A stretch of 64,000 nucleotides of DNA from Pseudomonas luteola NBRC 103146 (lineage in GTDB: Bacteria; Pseudomonadota; Gammaproteobacteria; Pseudomonadales; Pseudomonadaceae): positions 62,001-126,000 of the forward strand of contig NZ_BDAE01000003.1 in the NCBI RefSeq assembly GCF_002091675.1. The letters are read 5' to 3'. The translations under genes were made by a program, and so were the position numbers. Below are positions 11,388 to 20,173 of this stretch, piece by piece. How positions within the stretch are numbered: the first letter of the stretch is position 1; the number at the start of each line of letters is the position of its first letter. The notes beneath the pieces are model-generated. The model had not been told where the DNA came from. It searched no databases and saw only the letters and a program-made list of their open reading frames with translations.

Positions 11388-11410
11388 TCTGATCGGGTAG
11401 ATAGAAGGGA

Positions 11411-11433
11411 GGGTCGCTTAGGCGGCCCTTTTT
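11411..11433 (+). terminator. Rho-independent terminator after purA
   Basis: A seven-pair stem (GGGTCGC with GCGGCCC, one G-U) and a four-base loop are followed by TTTTT, 24 bases after the purA stop. Confidence 0.75.
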
Positions 11434-11491
11434 ATAGGCGCCAGTAAAAGCAACTGAGAAGGGGGGATTAAAAAGCATAACCCCAGAAACG

Positions 11492-11517
11492 ACAAAACCG
11501 AGCTATTTAGCTCGGTT
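11492..11517 (-). terminator. Terminator of the tRNA-Leu transcript
   Basis: Hairpin AACCGAGCT, loop, AGCTCGGTT. Read on the - strand it is followed by TTTTGTC. It lies 11 bases past the encoded CCA end of the tRNA-Leu gene. Confidence 0.75.
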
Positions 11518-11527
11518 GTCTGTAAAG

Positions 11528-11614
11528 TGGTGCCCAGGAGAAGACTCGAACTTCCACGGTGTTGCCACCGCTAGGACCTGAACCTAGTGCGTCTACCAAT
11601 TCCGCCACCTGGGC
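11528..11614 (-). tRNA. tRNA-Leu (anticodon CAG)
   Basis: An 87-base gene on the - strand. The acceptor stem GCCCAGG/CCTGGGC, D-arm (GGCGGAATTGGTAGACGC), anticodon stem CTAGG/CCTAG with loop TTCAGGT (anticodon at 11578-11580), a long variable arm typical of class II tRNAs, and a TTCGAGT T-loop are all visible. The 3' CCA is encoded. It decodes CUG. It lies between purA and rnr, as in P. aeruginosa. Confidence 0.97.
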
Positions 11615-11682
11615 ACTCTGCGATATGCGATGATCTCATCGTATTTCGCGTTAGCAACGTTGTTGCCGTTGCTGTGGCGCGA

Positions 11683-11711
11683 ACTATACGAGGCTTTTTT
11701 AAACCTGTAAA
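11683..11711 (-). promoter_or_regulatory. Sigma-70 promoter of tRNA-Leu
   Basis: On the - strand, TTTACA (11711-11706), a 17-base spacer and TATAGT (11688-11683). The predicted start is about 60 bases upstream of the mature tRNA 5' end. It diverges from the rnr promoter. Confidence 0.7.
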
Positions 11712-11753
11712 CCCTTGAAGTGGAAAATTTTTATTATTTTTCGAAGACTAACC

Positions 11754-11782
11754 TTTAAGGCATTTTCGAGCTTCAATATATA
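11754..11782 (+). promoter_or_regulatory. Sigma-70-like promoter of rnr
   Basis: TTTAAG (11754-11759), a 17-base spacer and TATATA (11777-11782). The predicted start is about 30 bases before the rnr ATG. The region is AT-rich relative to its surroundings. Confidence 0.55.
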
Positions 11783-11819
11783 GAGAGCTCTTAACCAGAC
11801 AAAAGGTAACTCTAAACTG

Positions 11820-14486
11820 ATGGCCGATTGGCAATCCCTCGATCCCGAGGCCGCTAGAGAAGCGGAAAAATATGAAAACCCTGTTCCAAGTCGCGAGCTT
11901 ATTCTGGCGCATCTGGCGCAGCGGGGCGGTCCTGCCTCGCGCACGCAGCTGATAGAAGAGTTCGGTTTGACGGAAGAGGATCAGTTTGAAGCATTGCGCC
12001 GTCGCCTTCGTGCCATGGAGCGGGATGGGCAGCTTCTTTATACGCGTCGCGGTGCTTACGCCCCTGTTGATAAGCTCGATCTTGTCTGTGGGCGAATCAG
12101 CGGTCACCGTGACGGCTTTGGCTTTCTTATCCCTGACGACGGCAGTGATGACCTTTTCCTGAGCCCTGCGCAAATGCGACTCGTGTTCGATGGTGACAAG
12201 GCGCTGGCACGTGTATCCGGTCTGGATCGTCGAGGCCGCCGTGAAGGTGCTCTGGTCGAAGTCGTACACCGTGCCCATGAGAGCGTGGTCGGCCGGTTCT
12301 TTGAAGAGAGCGGCATCGCGTATGTAGTGGCGGACAGCCCCCGGATCCAACAGCAGGTGCTGGTCCCCGCCGGCAAGCATGGCGGAGCGCAGCATGGGCA
12401 GTTTGTTCAGGTTCATATCACCGACTGGCCTACTGTTCATCGCCAGGCCCAGGGCGAGGTAGTTGAGGTGCTGGGTGATTACCTCGCGCCAGGGATGGAA
12501 ATCGAAGTGGCATTGCGCAGCTACGATATTCCCCATGAGTGGCCGGCCGATGTAGAGAAAGAGGCTGCCAAGCTCAAGCCTGAAGTCTCTGAGAAAGATA
12601 AGGAAAAGCGGGTCGATCTGCGCAACGTACCGTTCGTGACAATTGACGGTGAAGATGCGCGTGACTTTGATGACGCGGTCTATGCCGAGAAGAAGAAGTC
12701 CGGAGGCTGGCGGCTCTTCGTCGCGATTGCAGACGTGTCTCATTATGTGAAGGTTGGCTCTGCGCTAGACACCGAGGCCGCACGCCGGGGCAACTCGGTA
12801 TATTTCCCAGGGCGCGTAGTGCCCATGCTGCCTGAAATCCTGTCCAATGGGCTGTGTTCCCTGAACCCCTTGGTGGATCGCCTCGCCATGGTATGCGAGA
12901 TGACCATCTCGGCGACGGGCAAGCTTACGGGCTATCAGTTCTACGAGGCGGTGATTCACTCCCATGCGCGCCTGACCTATACCCGGGTCAGTCAGTTACT
13001 GGAAACGCCGGAAAGCACTGAGGCGCAGCAGTTCCGTGAGCAGCTGCCGCAACTGGTGCCGCATATCCAGGAACTGTATGCCTTATATAAGGTGCTCGTG
13101 ATTACCCGGCAGGAGCGGGGTGCTATCGATTTCGAGACACAGGAGACGCGAATCGTCTTTGGTGCCGACAAGAAGATTTCGGAAATCCGGCCTACTCAGC
13201 GTAACGACGCCCACAAGCTGATCGAAGAATGCATGCTGTGCGCGAACGTAGCGACAGCCAAGTTTCTCGAGAAGCACAGCATTCCAGCCCTGTACCGGGT
13301 TCACGATGCGCCGCCGCTTGAGAAACAGACCAAGTTGCGGCAGTTCCTGGGTGAGATCGGCCTGACTTTGACGAAGGGCAAGGCTACACCGACGCCCAAA
13401 GACTACCAGGCGCTACTCAAAGCCGTTCATGACCGTCCCGATTACCGTCTGATCCAGACGGTAATGCTGCGCTCACTGAGCCAAGCGGTTTACAGCCCGG
13501 ACAATGAGGGACATTTTGGTCTCAATTACGAAGCCTATACACACTTCACATCGCCCATTCGGCGTTATCCGGACCTATTGGTTCACCGTGCAATTCGCAG
13601 CGTCATTCGTTCCAAGCTTGAAACACGGCATGTGAAGCGTGCCGGCGCCGCTGCCATGCCCAAGTCGCGTATCTATCCGTATGATGAGGCGCAGCTGGAT
13701 CAGCTGGGTGAGCAGTGCTCCATGACCGAACGCCGTGCCGACGAAGCTACACGAGACGTTGCGAACTGGCTCAAGTGCGAGTACATGCGTGATCGGGTCG
13801 GCGAGACGTACCCGGGTGTCATCACCGCTGTGACGGGATTTGGCGTGTTTGTCGAGCTGAGCGATATCTACGTCGAGGGGCTTGTTCACGTCACGGCGCT
13901 GCCAAGCGATTATTATCATTTCGATGCCGTACACCATCGGCTTTCAGGTGAGCGTAGCGGGCGCAGTTATCGGCTGGGTGACTTGGTCGAAATCGTGGTG
14001 GCGCGTGTGGATCTGGATGAGCGCAAGATCGACTTTGAGCTGTCCGAGACGGCACAATCGGCTCCGGCAGGTCGTCGCCAGCGAGGCGATGCCAAGCCCT
14101 CAAGAGATAAGTCTCGAAAGCGCGAGAAAACCCAGGTACCTGCCCAGAATTCAGCAGTAGGGATCGAGGTCTCGCCTGAATTGCTCAAGCAGGCAGAAGT
14201 GTTGCTGGGCAATACGGACGTCAAGCGCAGTCGTGCAGTCAAGCGCGCCCTGCTGGATGAGGCCAAGACCGGTGGAGAAAAGCCCGCCAGGGCGCAACCT
14301 GCCAGACAGGAGGCCGCCCCGGCGCGCACGCCAGCAAAGAAAGGCAAAAAAGCAGACAGCGCTAAACCCGGCAAGCCAGCTAAATCGGCCAAGGCAACGA
14401 AGCCGAGCAAACATCGCAAGGGGCCTTCCAAGGCCAAGGCACAGGCGGCTTCTGGTGAAGTCCGTAAACGTAAGGTCAAGTCATGA
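11820..14486 (+). CDS. rnr: Ribonuclease R
   Basis: Processive 3'-5' exoribonuclease that degrades structured RNA and takes part in cold adaptation and RNA quality control. Order: N-terminal winged-helix (about 20-80), cold-shock domains (about 85-240), RNB catalytic domain (about 265-590) with the metal-binding DGEDARDFDDAVY and the HFTSPIRRYPDL motif, S1 domain (about 650-735), then a Lys/Ala/Pro-rich basic tail (about 750-888). The 888 residues are typical. It overlaps rlmB by four bases (ATGA). Confidence 0.96.
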   Translation: MADWQSLDPEAAREAEKYENPVPSRELILAHLAQRGGPASRTQLIEEFGLTEEDQFEALRRRLRAMERDGQLLYTRRGAYAPVDKLDLVCGRISGHRDGFGFLIPDDGSDDLFLSPAQMRLVFDGDKALARVSGLDRRGRREGALVEVVHRAHESVVGRFFEESGIAYVVADSPRIQQQVLVPAGKHGGAQHGQFVQVHITDWPTVHRQAQGEVVEVLGDYLAPGMEIEVALRSYDIPHEWPADVEKEAAKLKPEVSEKDKEKRVDLRNVPFVTIDGEDARDFDDAVYAEKKKSGGWRLFVAIADVSHYVKVGSALDTEAARRGNSVYFPGRVVPMLPEILSNGLCSLNPLVDRLAMVCEMTISATGKLTGYQFYEAVIHSHARLTYTRVSQLLETPESTEAQQFREQLPQLVPHIQELYALYKVLVITRQERGAIDFETQETRIVFGADKKISEIRPTQRNDAHKLIEECMLCANVATAKFLEKHSIPALYRVHDAPPLEKQTKLRQFLGEIGLTLTKGKATPTPKDYQALLKAVHDRPDYRLIQTVMLRSLSQAVYSPDNEGHFGLNYEAYTHFTSPIRRYPDLLVHRAIRSVIRSKLETRHVKRAGAAAMPKSRIYPYDEAQLDQLGEQCSMTERRADEATRDVANWLKCEYMRDRVGETYPGVITAVTGFGVFVELSDIYVEGLVHVTALPSDYYHFDAVHHRLSGERSGRSYRLGDLVEIVVARVDLDERKIDFELSETAQSAPAGRRQRGDAKPSRDKSRKREKTQVPAQNSAVGIEVSPELLKQAEVLLGNTDVKRSRAVKRALLDEAKTGGEKPARAQPARQEAAPARTPAKKGKKADSAKPGKPAKSAKATKPSKHRKGPSKAKAQAASGEVRKRKVKS

Positions 14487-15226
14487 GTCAGTGGGAAATG
14501 GTCTATGGCATCCATGCCGTAGAAGCGTTGTTGCGTCATCATCCAAAGCGGGTGAAGCAACTATGGATAGCCGAAGGTCGTCAGGAACCGCGCATACAGG
14601 CAGTGGTCACATTGGCCGATGCTGCACGTGTGCCGGTGCAGACCCATAGCCGTCAATCGCTCGACGAGCAGGTGGACGGTGTGCATCAGGGGATCGTGGC
14701 GCATGTAAGTCCGAGCCAGATCTGGGGCGAGGCGATGCTTGAAGAACTTTTGGATAGAGCCGAAGGCCCGCCACTGCTTCTGATGCTGGATGGGGTGACG
14801 GATCCGCATAACCTGGGGGCCTGCCTGCGTACAGCCGACGCGGCAGGTGTTCAGGCGGTCATCATACCCAAGGACAAGTCAGCCAGTCTGAATGCTACGG
14901 TTCGTAAGGTAGCGTGTGGTGCCGCTGAGGTTATTCCATTGGTCGCGGTTACCAATCTGGCGCGTACGCTGGAAAAGCTCAAGAAGCGAGGGCTGTGGGT
15001 TGTGGGCACAGCAGGAGAAGCAGAGCAGGATGTCTATGATGTAGACATGACCGGGCCGACCGTTCTCGTCATGGGTGCAGAGGGCAAGGGAATGCGCCGA
15101 TTGACACGTGAGCTGTGCGATTTTCTGGTGCGTTTGCCTATGTCCGGCAGTGTCAGCAGTTTGAACGTCTCCGTAGCGACAGGGGTTTGCCTGTTCGAAG
15201 CCGTTCGTCAACGTCGTTCTCGCTAG
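14483..15226 (+). CDS. rlmB: 23S rRNA (guanosine-2251-2'-O)-methyltransferase RlmB
   Basis: SpoU-family 2'-O-methyltransferase. The N-terminal substrate-binding domain (about 1-75) is followed by the trefoil-knot SPOUT domain. Motifs include LDGVTDPHNLGACLRTADAAG, cut short here to motif 1 NLGACLRTA, then VMGAEGKGMRRL and the C-terminal LPMSGSVSSLNVSVATG. The start overlaps the rnr stop, so the pair is coupled. Confidence 0.96.
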   Translation: MSQWEMVYGIHAVEALLRHHPKRVKQLWIAEGRQEPRIQAVVTLADAARVPVQTHSRQSLDEQVDGVHQGIVAHVSPSQIWGEAMLEELLDRAEGPPLLLMLDGVTDPHNLGACLRTADAAGVQAVIIPKDKSASLNATVRKVACGAAEVIPLVAVTNLARTLEKLKKRGLWVVGTAGEAEQDVYDVDMTGPTVLVMGAEGKGMRRLTRELCDFLVRLPMSGSVSSLNVSVATGVCLFEAVRQRRSR

Positions 15227-15262
15227 AGGGATCGGCTCGCCCGCTGAAAGTAGTTAGGTTAC

Positions 15263-17779
15263 ATGCTCGATTTTGAAAGCATTTTCAGGGCTTCGCCGAA
15301 TTCGTATGTTCTGCTGAACAGCGCTTTGACCGTCGTGGACGCCAACGAGGCGTACCTGAGAGCCGTGGGGCGGCAGCGTCAGGAGTTGCTTGGGGTCCAT
15401 TTGTTCGAGGCCTTTCCTGTCGATCCGTTGCAGGGCAACGTGCCATCACAGCAGGCCCTGAAAGCCTCCATCGAGCGAGCTGTTACGCTCAGGCAGGAAG
15501 ATGCCCTCCCTGTTATTCGTTACGCGATACCGCGTAGCAGTGCCAGGGGGGTAGTGTTTGAAGACCATGTCTGGAGTGTTACGCATACGCCACTCTTCGA
15601 TGCTGGAGGTCGATTGCAGCATATCCTCCAGCACGCTACGGATATCAGTGAACTCCAGGCCATGCGTGCCGATGTAGCTCGTTCTCCCAGCCTGACATCG
15701 ACGAACATTCAACTGGGGCAGCGCCTGATCAATCGAGCGAAAGCCTTACAGGATGAAGGGGCTCAGCTGAGACGGCTGTTTCAGCAGGCGCCGGGTTTCA
15801 TCTGTGTCTTGAGCGGGCCTGACCATGTGTTTGAGCTGGCTAACGATGCGTTTCTGCACCTTGTAGCGCGAGGAGACGTTGTCGGTCATCCTCTTCGTAC
15901 TGTCTTTCCCGAATTGGTAGAGCAAGGTGCTCTCAGGTTATTTGATGAGGCGCTAGTCTCTCTCAAAACATTTTCTGGACGCGGCGTTCGCCTGGATATT
16001 CAACGTACCGCCTTGGGGCCTTCCAACGAAATCTACGTAGATTTCATCCTGCAGCCGATTATTGATAACGGGCAGGTGGCAGGGCTTTTTATCCAGGGTA
16101 ACGATGTCACCCAGCAGAAGCGGGCGGAAACCGAGCTGGCCAATTACCGGCTGCACCTTGAAGATCTGGTGCAGGAGCGGACGCGCGAGCTCAAACGCAG
16201 TGAAGATGAGCGACAGGCCGCTATGGTTCAGGCGCAAAAGCTGGAAGCCGTTGCCAAACTGACGGGGGGCGTTGCCCATGATTTCAATAACGTCCTGCAG
16301 ATCATCGGAGGCAACCTGCAGTTGCTGAAAACCCGACTGGCAGGCGATGAGGTTGGCCAGCGTCGGCTGCAGGCGGCCAATACAGCCGTAGAGCGGGGTG
16401 CAAGCCTTGCTTCTCAGCTCTTGTCCTTTGCGCGGCGGCAGCCCCTGCAGCCAATGTCAGTCGATACGAAGAGTCTCCTGGATGGCATGAGTGATTTGCT
16501 GCATCAGGCGTTGGGCGAGTCCATCACGCTGACTGTGCTTGCTGACCCTGATGTCTGGTCGATATTTGTCGATGCAGGTCAGCTGGAAAACGTGCTGGTC
16601 AGTCTGTTACTCAATGCCCGCGAAGCAATGGCTAATGAGGGGCATGTCACTGTTGAGCTACATAACGTGTTGCTTTCCCAGGAGCAGTGGCAGACCGCTG
16701 ACGAGTTGATTCCAGGCGAGTACGTGCAGCTGATCATCACGGATACCGGGCGCGGAATGTCCGAAGAGGTCAAGGCGCAAGCCTTCGAGCCCTTTTTCTC
16801 GACCAAGCGTGAAGAGCATGGCACCGGGCTTGGCCTGTCCATGGTCTATGGTTTCGTGAAGCAGAGTGGCGGACATATCTTGATCAACAGTACCTTGGGC
16901 AAGGGAACATCGATCATTCTTTATCTGCCACGCTCGCTACCGAATACCGATACAGCCGATAGTTCCATGGCCTTGCCGTCGGTTGAGGAAGGTGGAAGCG
17001 AATGTATCCTTGTAGTGGAAGACGACCCTGATGTTCGTCACATCGTGGTGGATATGCTGAGTGAGCTAGGCTATGACGTGCTGGAAGCCGGTGATGGGCA
17101 GGCTGCCCTGACGATGCTTGAGCAGGGGGCGCCTGTAGATTTATTGTTTACAGACATTGTGATGCCGGGCCCGGTACGCAGCACCGAGCTGGCACGCAGA
17201 GCAGGGGCGCTCAGGCCTTCCTTGAAGGTACTGTTTACCTCGGGCTATACACAGGACGCTGTAATACAGGGCGGACGGCTCGAGGCAGGAGGCAACCTGC
17301 TCAGTAAACCCTATCGTCGGGATGAGTTAGCCCAAAAGGTGCGTATGATGCTCGGTATGCACAGACAGCACACCCCTACTACAGCTGTAACAGAAGAGGA
17401 CATGGCGTTGGAGGAAACCGCAAGTAACAAGGTATTGAATATTCTGCTGGTCGAGGATGACCTGACGCTACGTAGCCTGACTAGCGAGGTGATGGAAGAG
17501 CTGGGCTATCAGGTTACGGCCGTGGCTTCTGCCGAAGAGGCACTGGACGCGCTGCAGAGCAGTACCTTTGATGTCCTTTTCACAGATATCGGGCTTGGAG
17601 GCATGTCAGGGCTGGACCTGAGCCGTCAGGCGCTCAAGCGTTATCCCGGACTGCATGTCGTAGTGGCTTCCGGTTATGCCTTTGACAAGGACGACGAACT
17701 CAAACATGTAAAGGCGCTGCTCAAGCCATACGATCTTTTCAAGATCCGGCAGCTGCTCGATGATCTGTCCGTCAGATAG
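15263..17779 (+). CDS. Hybrid sensor histidine kinase with PAS domains and two receiver domains
   Basis: Two-component signalling protein of 838 residues. PAS domain 1 covers about 10-130 and PAS domain 2 about 165-285. A short coiled coil (about 285-325) leads to a HisKA domain with phospho-accepting H339 in GGVAHDFNNVL, then HATPase_c (about 430-560, with DTGRGM and GTGLGLSM). Two receiver domains follow, with D631 (FTDIVMPG) and D775 (FTDIGLGG). There is no transmembrane segment, so it probably senses a cytoplasmic signal. No DNA-binding output domain is present. It lies between rlmB and rpsF, which are normally neighbours in Pseudomonas. No cognate regulator is adjacent, so partner and signal are unknown. 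Confidence 0.93.
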   Translation: MLDFESIFRASPNSYVLLNSALTVVDANEAYLRAVGRQRQELLGVHLFEAFPVDPLQGNVPSQQALKASIERAVTLRQEDALPVIRYAIPRSSARGVVFEDHVWSVTHTPLFDAGGRLQHILQHATDISELQAMRADVARSPSLTSTNIQLGQRLINRAKALQDEGAQLRRLFQQAPGFICVLSGPDHVFELANDAFLHLVARGDVVGHPLRTVFPELVEQGALRLFDEALVSLKTFSGRGVRLDIQRTALGPSNEIYVDFILQPIIDNGQVAGLFIQGNDVTQQKRAETELANYRLHLEDLVQERTRELKRSEDERQAAMVQAQKLEAVAKLTGGVAHDFNNVLQIIGGNLQLLKTRLAGDEVGQRRLQAANTAVERGASLASQLLSFARRQPLQPMSVDTKSLLDGMSDLLHQALGESITLTVLADPDVWSIFVDAGQLENVLVSLLLNAREAMANEGHVTVELHNVLLSQEQWQTADELIPGEYVQLIITDTGRGMSEEVKAQAFEPFFSTKREEHGTGLGLSMVYGFVKQSGGHILINSTLGKGTSIILYLPRSLPNTDTADSSMALPSVEEGGSECILVVEDDPDVRHIVVDMLSELGYDVLEAGDGQAALTMLEQGAPVDLLFTDIVMPGPVRSTELARRAGALRPSLKVLFTSGYTQDAVIQGGRLEAGGNLLSKPYRRDELAQKVRMMLGMHRQHTPTTAVTEEDMALEETASNKVLNILLVEDDLTLRSLTSEVMEELGYQVTAVASAEEALDALQSSTFDVLFTDIGLGGMSGLDLSRQALKRYPGLHVVVASGYAFDKDDELKHVKALLKPYDLFKIRQLLDDLSVR

Positions 17780-17813
17780 TTGTACCGGCGAGCCGGTTGG
17801 CTCGTGATCTTCC

Positions 17814-17842
17814 TTGCGCCACCCGGTGCCCTTCTCTAGAAT
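17814..17842 (+). promoter_or_regulatory. Sigma-70 promoter of the rpsF operon
   Basis: TTGCGC (17814-17819), exactly 17 bases, TAGAAT (17837-17842). The predicted start at about 17849 places a strong hairpin at the 5' end of the mRNA and gives a leader of about 100 bases before rpsF. Confidence 0.6.
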
Positions 17843-17850
17843 ACCGCCCC

Positions 17851-17882
17851 TTGCCTGTAGCGGGCCTCCGCTTGCAGGCAAG
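17851..17882 (+). promoter_or_regulatory. Stem-loop at the 5' end of the rpsF mRNA leader (candidate S6:S18 autoregulatory site)
   Basis: The outer stem TTGCCTG/CAGGCAA encloses an inner stem AGCGG/CCGCT with loop GCCT and asymmetric unpaired bases between them. There is no T-tract, so it is not a terminator. S6:S18 complexes repress rpsF mRNA through structured leaders in many bacteria. Assignment to that class is inference from position. Confidence 0.45.
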
Positions 17883-17950
17883 TCAAAACGAAACATTCAC
17901 TCCTTGTCTGACCGCATCATGTGGCAGGCTATAACCCGTAAGGAGCATTT

Positions 17951-18373
17951 ATGCGTCATTACGAAGTTGTGTTTCTGGTTCATCCTGACCAGAGCGAACA
18001 GGTGGGCGGCATGGTTGAGCGCTACACCAAAGCGATTGAAGAAGACGGTGGCAAGGTTCATCGTCTGGAAGACTGGGGCCGTCGTCAGCTGGCTTACGCT
18101 ATCGACAACGTGCACAAGGCTCACTATGTTCTGATGAACATTGAGTGCAGCGCCAAAGCACTGGCTGAACTGGAAGACAACTTCCGTTACAACGACGCCG
18201 TGATCCGTAACATGATCCTCCGTCGCGATGAAGCCGTTACCGGCCAGTCTGAAATGCTCAAGGCCGAAGAGAACCGTAGCGAGCGCCGTGAGCGTCGCGA
18301 GCGTCCTGCCGAGTCCGAGTCCGCCGATGGCAGCGACAATGCTGACGTCGATGGCGACGATAGCGCCGAGTAA
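17951..18373 (+). CDS. rpsF: 30S ribosomal protein S6
   Basis: Binds the 16S rRNA central domain together with S18. The canonical S6 fold covers about residues 1-100 ([29 protein letters not shown]). It ends in an acidic Ser/Asp/Glu-rich tail of about 30 residues, common in Pseudomonas S6 and a target of RimK glutamylation in relatives. AAGGAG precedes the ATG. First gene of the rpsF-rpsR-DUF2232-rplI cluster. Confidence 0.98.
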   Translation: MRHYEVVFLVHPDQSEQVGGMVERYTKAIEEDGGKVHRLEDWGRRQLAYAIDNVHKAHYVLMNIECSAKALAELEDNFRYNDAVIRNMILRRDEAVTGQSEMLKAEENRSERRERRERPAESESADGSDNADVDGDDSAE

Positions 18374-18399
18374 GCCTGGATTATTGAGGAATCATTGTT

Positions 18400-18630
18400 A
18401 TGGCACGTTTCTTCCGTCGTCGTAAATTCTGCCGTTTCACCGCTGAAGGCGTGAAAGAGATCGATTACAAAGATCTGAACACCCTGAAAGCCTACGTCTC
18501 CGAAACCGGCAAGATCGTTCCGAGCCGTATCACTGGCACCAAGGCCAAGTACCAGCGTCAGCTGGGTACTGCCATCAAGCGTGCTCGTTATCTGGCCCTG
18601 TTGCCCTACACCGACAGCCACGGCCGTTGA
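18400..18630 (+). CDS. rpsR: 30S ribosomal protein S18
   Basis: Small basic protein of 76 residues that pairs with S6 on 16S rRNA. It starts [13 protein letters not shown] and contains the conserved [19 protein letters not shown] and [12 protein letters not shown] segments. It lies 26 bases after rpsF with GAGGA upstream, in the same operon. Confidence 0.98.
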   Translation: MARFFRRRKFCRFTAEGVKEIDYKDLNTLKAYVSETGKIVPSRITGTKAKYQRQLGTAIKRARYLALLPYTDSHGR

Positions 18631-18665
18631 GACCGGGCATCGACACGAACTAACGGATAATTCGC

Positions 18666-19556
18666 ATGCGAGCCCTTGCTGATTTCATCATGCGCGGTCG
18701 CATGCAAGCCACCCTTACGGTGGTGATTGCAGCGGTTGTGCCATTTCTGTACTGGCTCAGCGCTGCAGCAGGGAGTCTGGTCGTCCTGCGCCGTGGCGCA
18801 AGTGACGCTGCAGGTGTAGTGGTCTGGGCATTGCTGCCGGCCGCGTTCTGGTGGTATCTGGGGGATCCGAGCATTGCGCTCGTATTCGTCGGTACCCTGG
18901 CGCTGGCGCTGGTTTTACGCAGCAGTGTTTCCTGGCCGCGTGTCCTGCTCGCCAGCATCCTGGTCGGTCTGGCGTTTGCTGTGACCATTGGTCATGTCTA
19001 CGCAGAGCCCATCAACCTCTTGGCAGAGGAAATTCAAAAGCTTCTGCCTCAGATGGCGGGTCAGTCACCGGATGCTTTGCCGGAAGCCAAGCAGGCCCAG
19101 CTGCATGACATGCTGGTGCCTGTATTGACCGGTCTGATGGCGAGTCTTTTCCAGATTGTCTGTCTGCTGTGCCTGATGTTGGGACGTTATTGGCAAGCTG
19201 CGCTGTATAACCCAGGCGGTTTCGCGCGTGAGTTTCATGCGCTGAGATTGTCGCCCGCCCTGGCACTGGGAATGCTGTTGGTCATGCTACTGGCACCCAA
19301 CATCAACCTGGGACTTGGGATGTTGACACCGCTGTGCAGTGTACCCCTGGCGATAGCTGGCGTTGCCCTGATTCACGGACTGGTAAGACAGAAGCACATG
19401 GCCACGTTCTGGCTGGTGGGGTTGTACGTGACACTGCTGATCTTTGGGCAGTTGATCTATCCGTTGTTGGTGATCGTAGCCGTGGTCGACAGTCTGTTTG
19501 ATTTTCGTGGGCGCCTGGGCAATACGTCCAAGGACTCCACGAACGGTGAAGGTTAA
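18666..19556 (+). CDS. DUF2232 (YybS-like) integral membrane protein
   Basis: Hydrophobic protein of 296 residues with about seven to eight predicted membrane helices (for example about 16-35, 52-72, 80-105, 150-170, 195-215, 220-242, 250-275). Function is unknown. A membrane protein of this family sits between rpsR and rplI throughout Pseudomonas, so it is a conserved part of the ribosomal protein operon. The ribosome-binding site is weak. Confidence 0.85.
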   Translation: MRALADFIMRGRMQATLTVVIAAVVPFLYWLSAAAGSLVVLRRGASDAAGVVVWALLPAAFWWYLGDPSIALVFVGTLALALVLRSSVSWPRVLLASILVGLAFAVTIGHVYAEPINLLAEEIQKLLPQMAGQSPDALPEAKQAQLHDMLVPVLTGLMASLFQIVCLLCLMLGRYWQAALYNPGGFAREFHALRLSPALALGMLLVMLLAPNINLGLGMLTPLCSVPLAIAGVALIHGLVRQKHMATFWLVGLYVTLLIFGQLIYPLLVIVAVVDSLFDFRGRLGNTSKDSTNGEG

Positions 19557-19577
19557 AAGTTAAGAGGTAAGACTCAA

Positions 19578-20024
19578 ATGGAAGTCATCCTGCTGGAAAA
19601 GATCGCCAACCTGGGCAACCTGGGCGATAAAGTGAACGTCAAGGGCGGTTACGCTCGTAACTTCCTGCTGCCGCAGGGCAAGGCAACTGCCGCTACTGCT
19701 GACAACGTTGCTGCGTTCGAAGCACGTCGTGCAGAGCTCGAGAAGCAGGCTGCCGATAAGAAGGCTTCTGCTGAAGCTCGTGCTGCCAAGCTGAACGAAC
19801 TGACCGTTACCATCGCTGCCAACTCTGGCGACGAAGGCAAGCTGTTCGGCTCTATCGGTACTCGCGACATCGCCGAGGCTGTTTCTGCTGCTGGCGTTGA
19901 GCTGGACAAGAGCGAAGTTCGTCTGCCCAACGGCGCTCTGCGTAACGTTGGCGAGTTCGACGTAGATGTGCAGCTGCACACCGACGTTGAAACTACCGTC
20001 AAGGTGGTCGTGGTTGCTGAATAA
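19578..20024 (+). CDS. rplI: 50S ribosomal protein L9
   Basis: Elongated two-domain protein near the L1 stalk that supports reading-frame fidelity. It starts [17 protein letters not shown] with [15 protein letters not shown], then a long helix (about 45-75) and a C-terminal RNA-binding domain. At 148 residues it is normal. AGAGGTAAG lies upstream. Its codon choice is strongly biased, as in other highly expressed genes. Confidence 0.98.
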   Translation: MEVILLEKIANLGNLGDKVNVKGGYARNFLLPQGKATAATADNVAAFEARRAELEKQAADKKASAEARAAKLNELTVTIAANSGDEGKLFGSIGTRDIAEAVSAAGVELDKSEVRLPNGALRNVGEFDVDVQLHTDVETTVKVVVVAE

Positions 20025-20079
20025 GCGGTCATGACAACTGACTGGCGGGCTTGCACGAACATGCAAGCCTGCCGACAAT

Positions 20080-20118
20080 CGGGCACGTCATTCTCGTAAT
20101 GACGTGCCCGTTTTTTTT
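20080..20118 (+). terminator. Strong Rho-independent terminator after rplI
   Basis: A perfect 13-bp stem (20080-20092 with 20098-20110), a five-base loop and eight T residues. A further 12-bp inverted repeat (GGCGGGCTTGCA..., 20044-20073) lies between it and rplI. Confidence 0.92.
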
Positions 20119-20173
20119 CAGGCCATGAAGGCCTGTCTTCTCTGATCGAACTTTCGGTGCCAATCGCTACGCC

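Noticed and set aside
11748-12743. 331-codon - strand frame opposite rnr
   Set aside because: Shadow of the RNase R gene; the + strand product is full length with clear catalytic motifs.
17930-17935. TATAAC just before rpsF as the main -10 element
   Set aside because: It would start the mRNA inside the Shine-Dalgarno sequence; the TTGCGC-17-TAGAAT promoter further upstream is a better fit.
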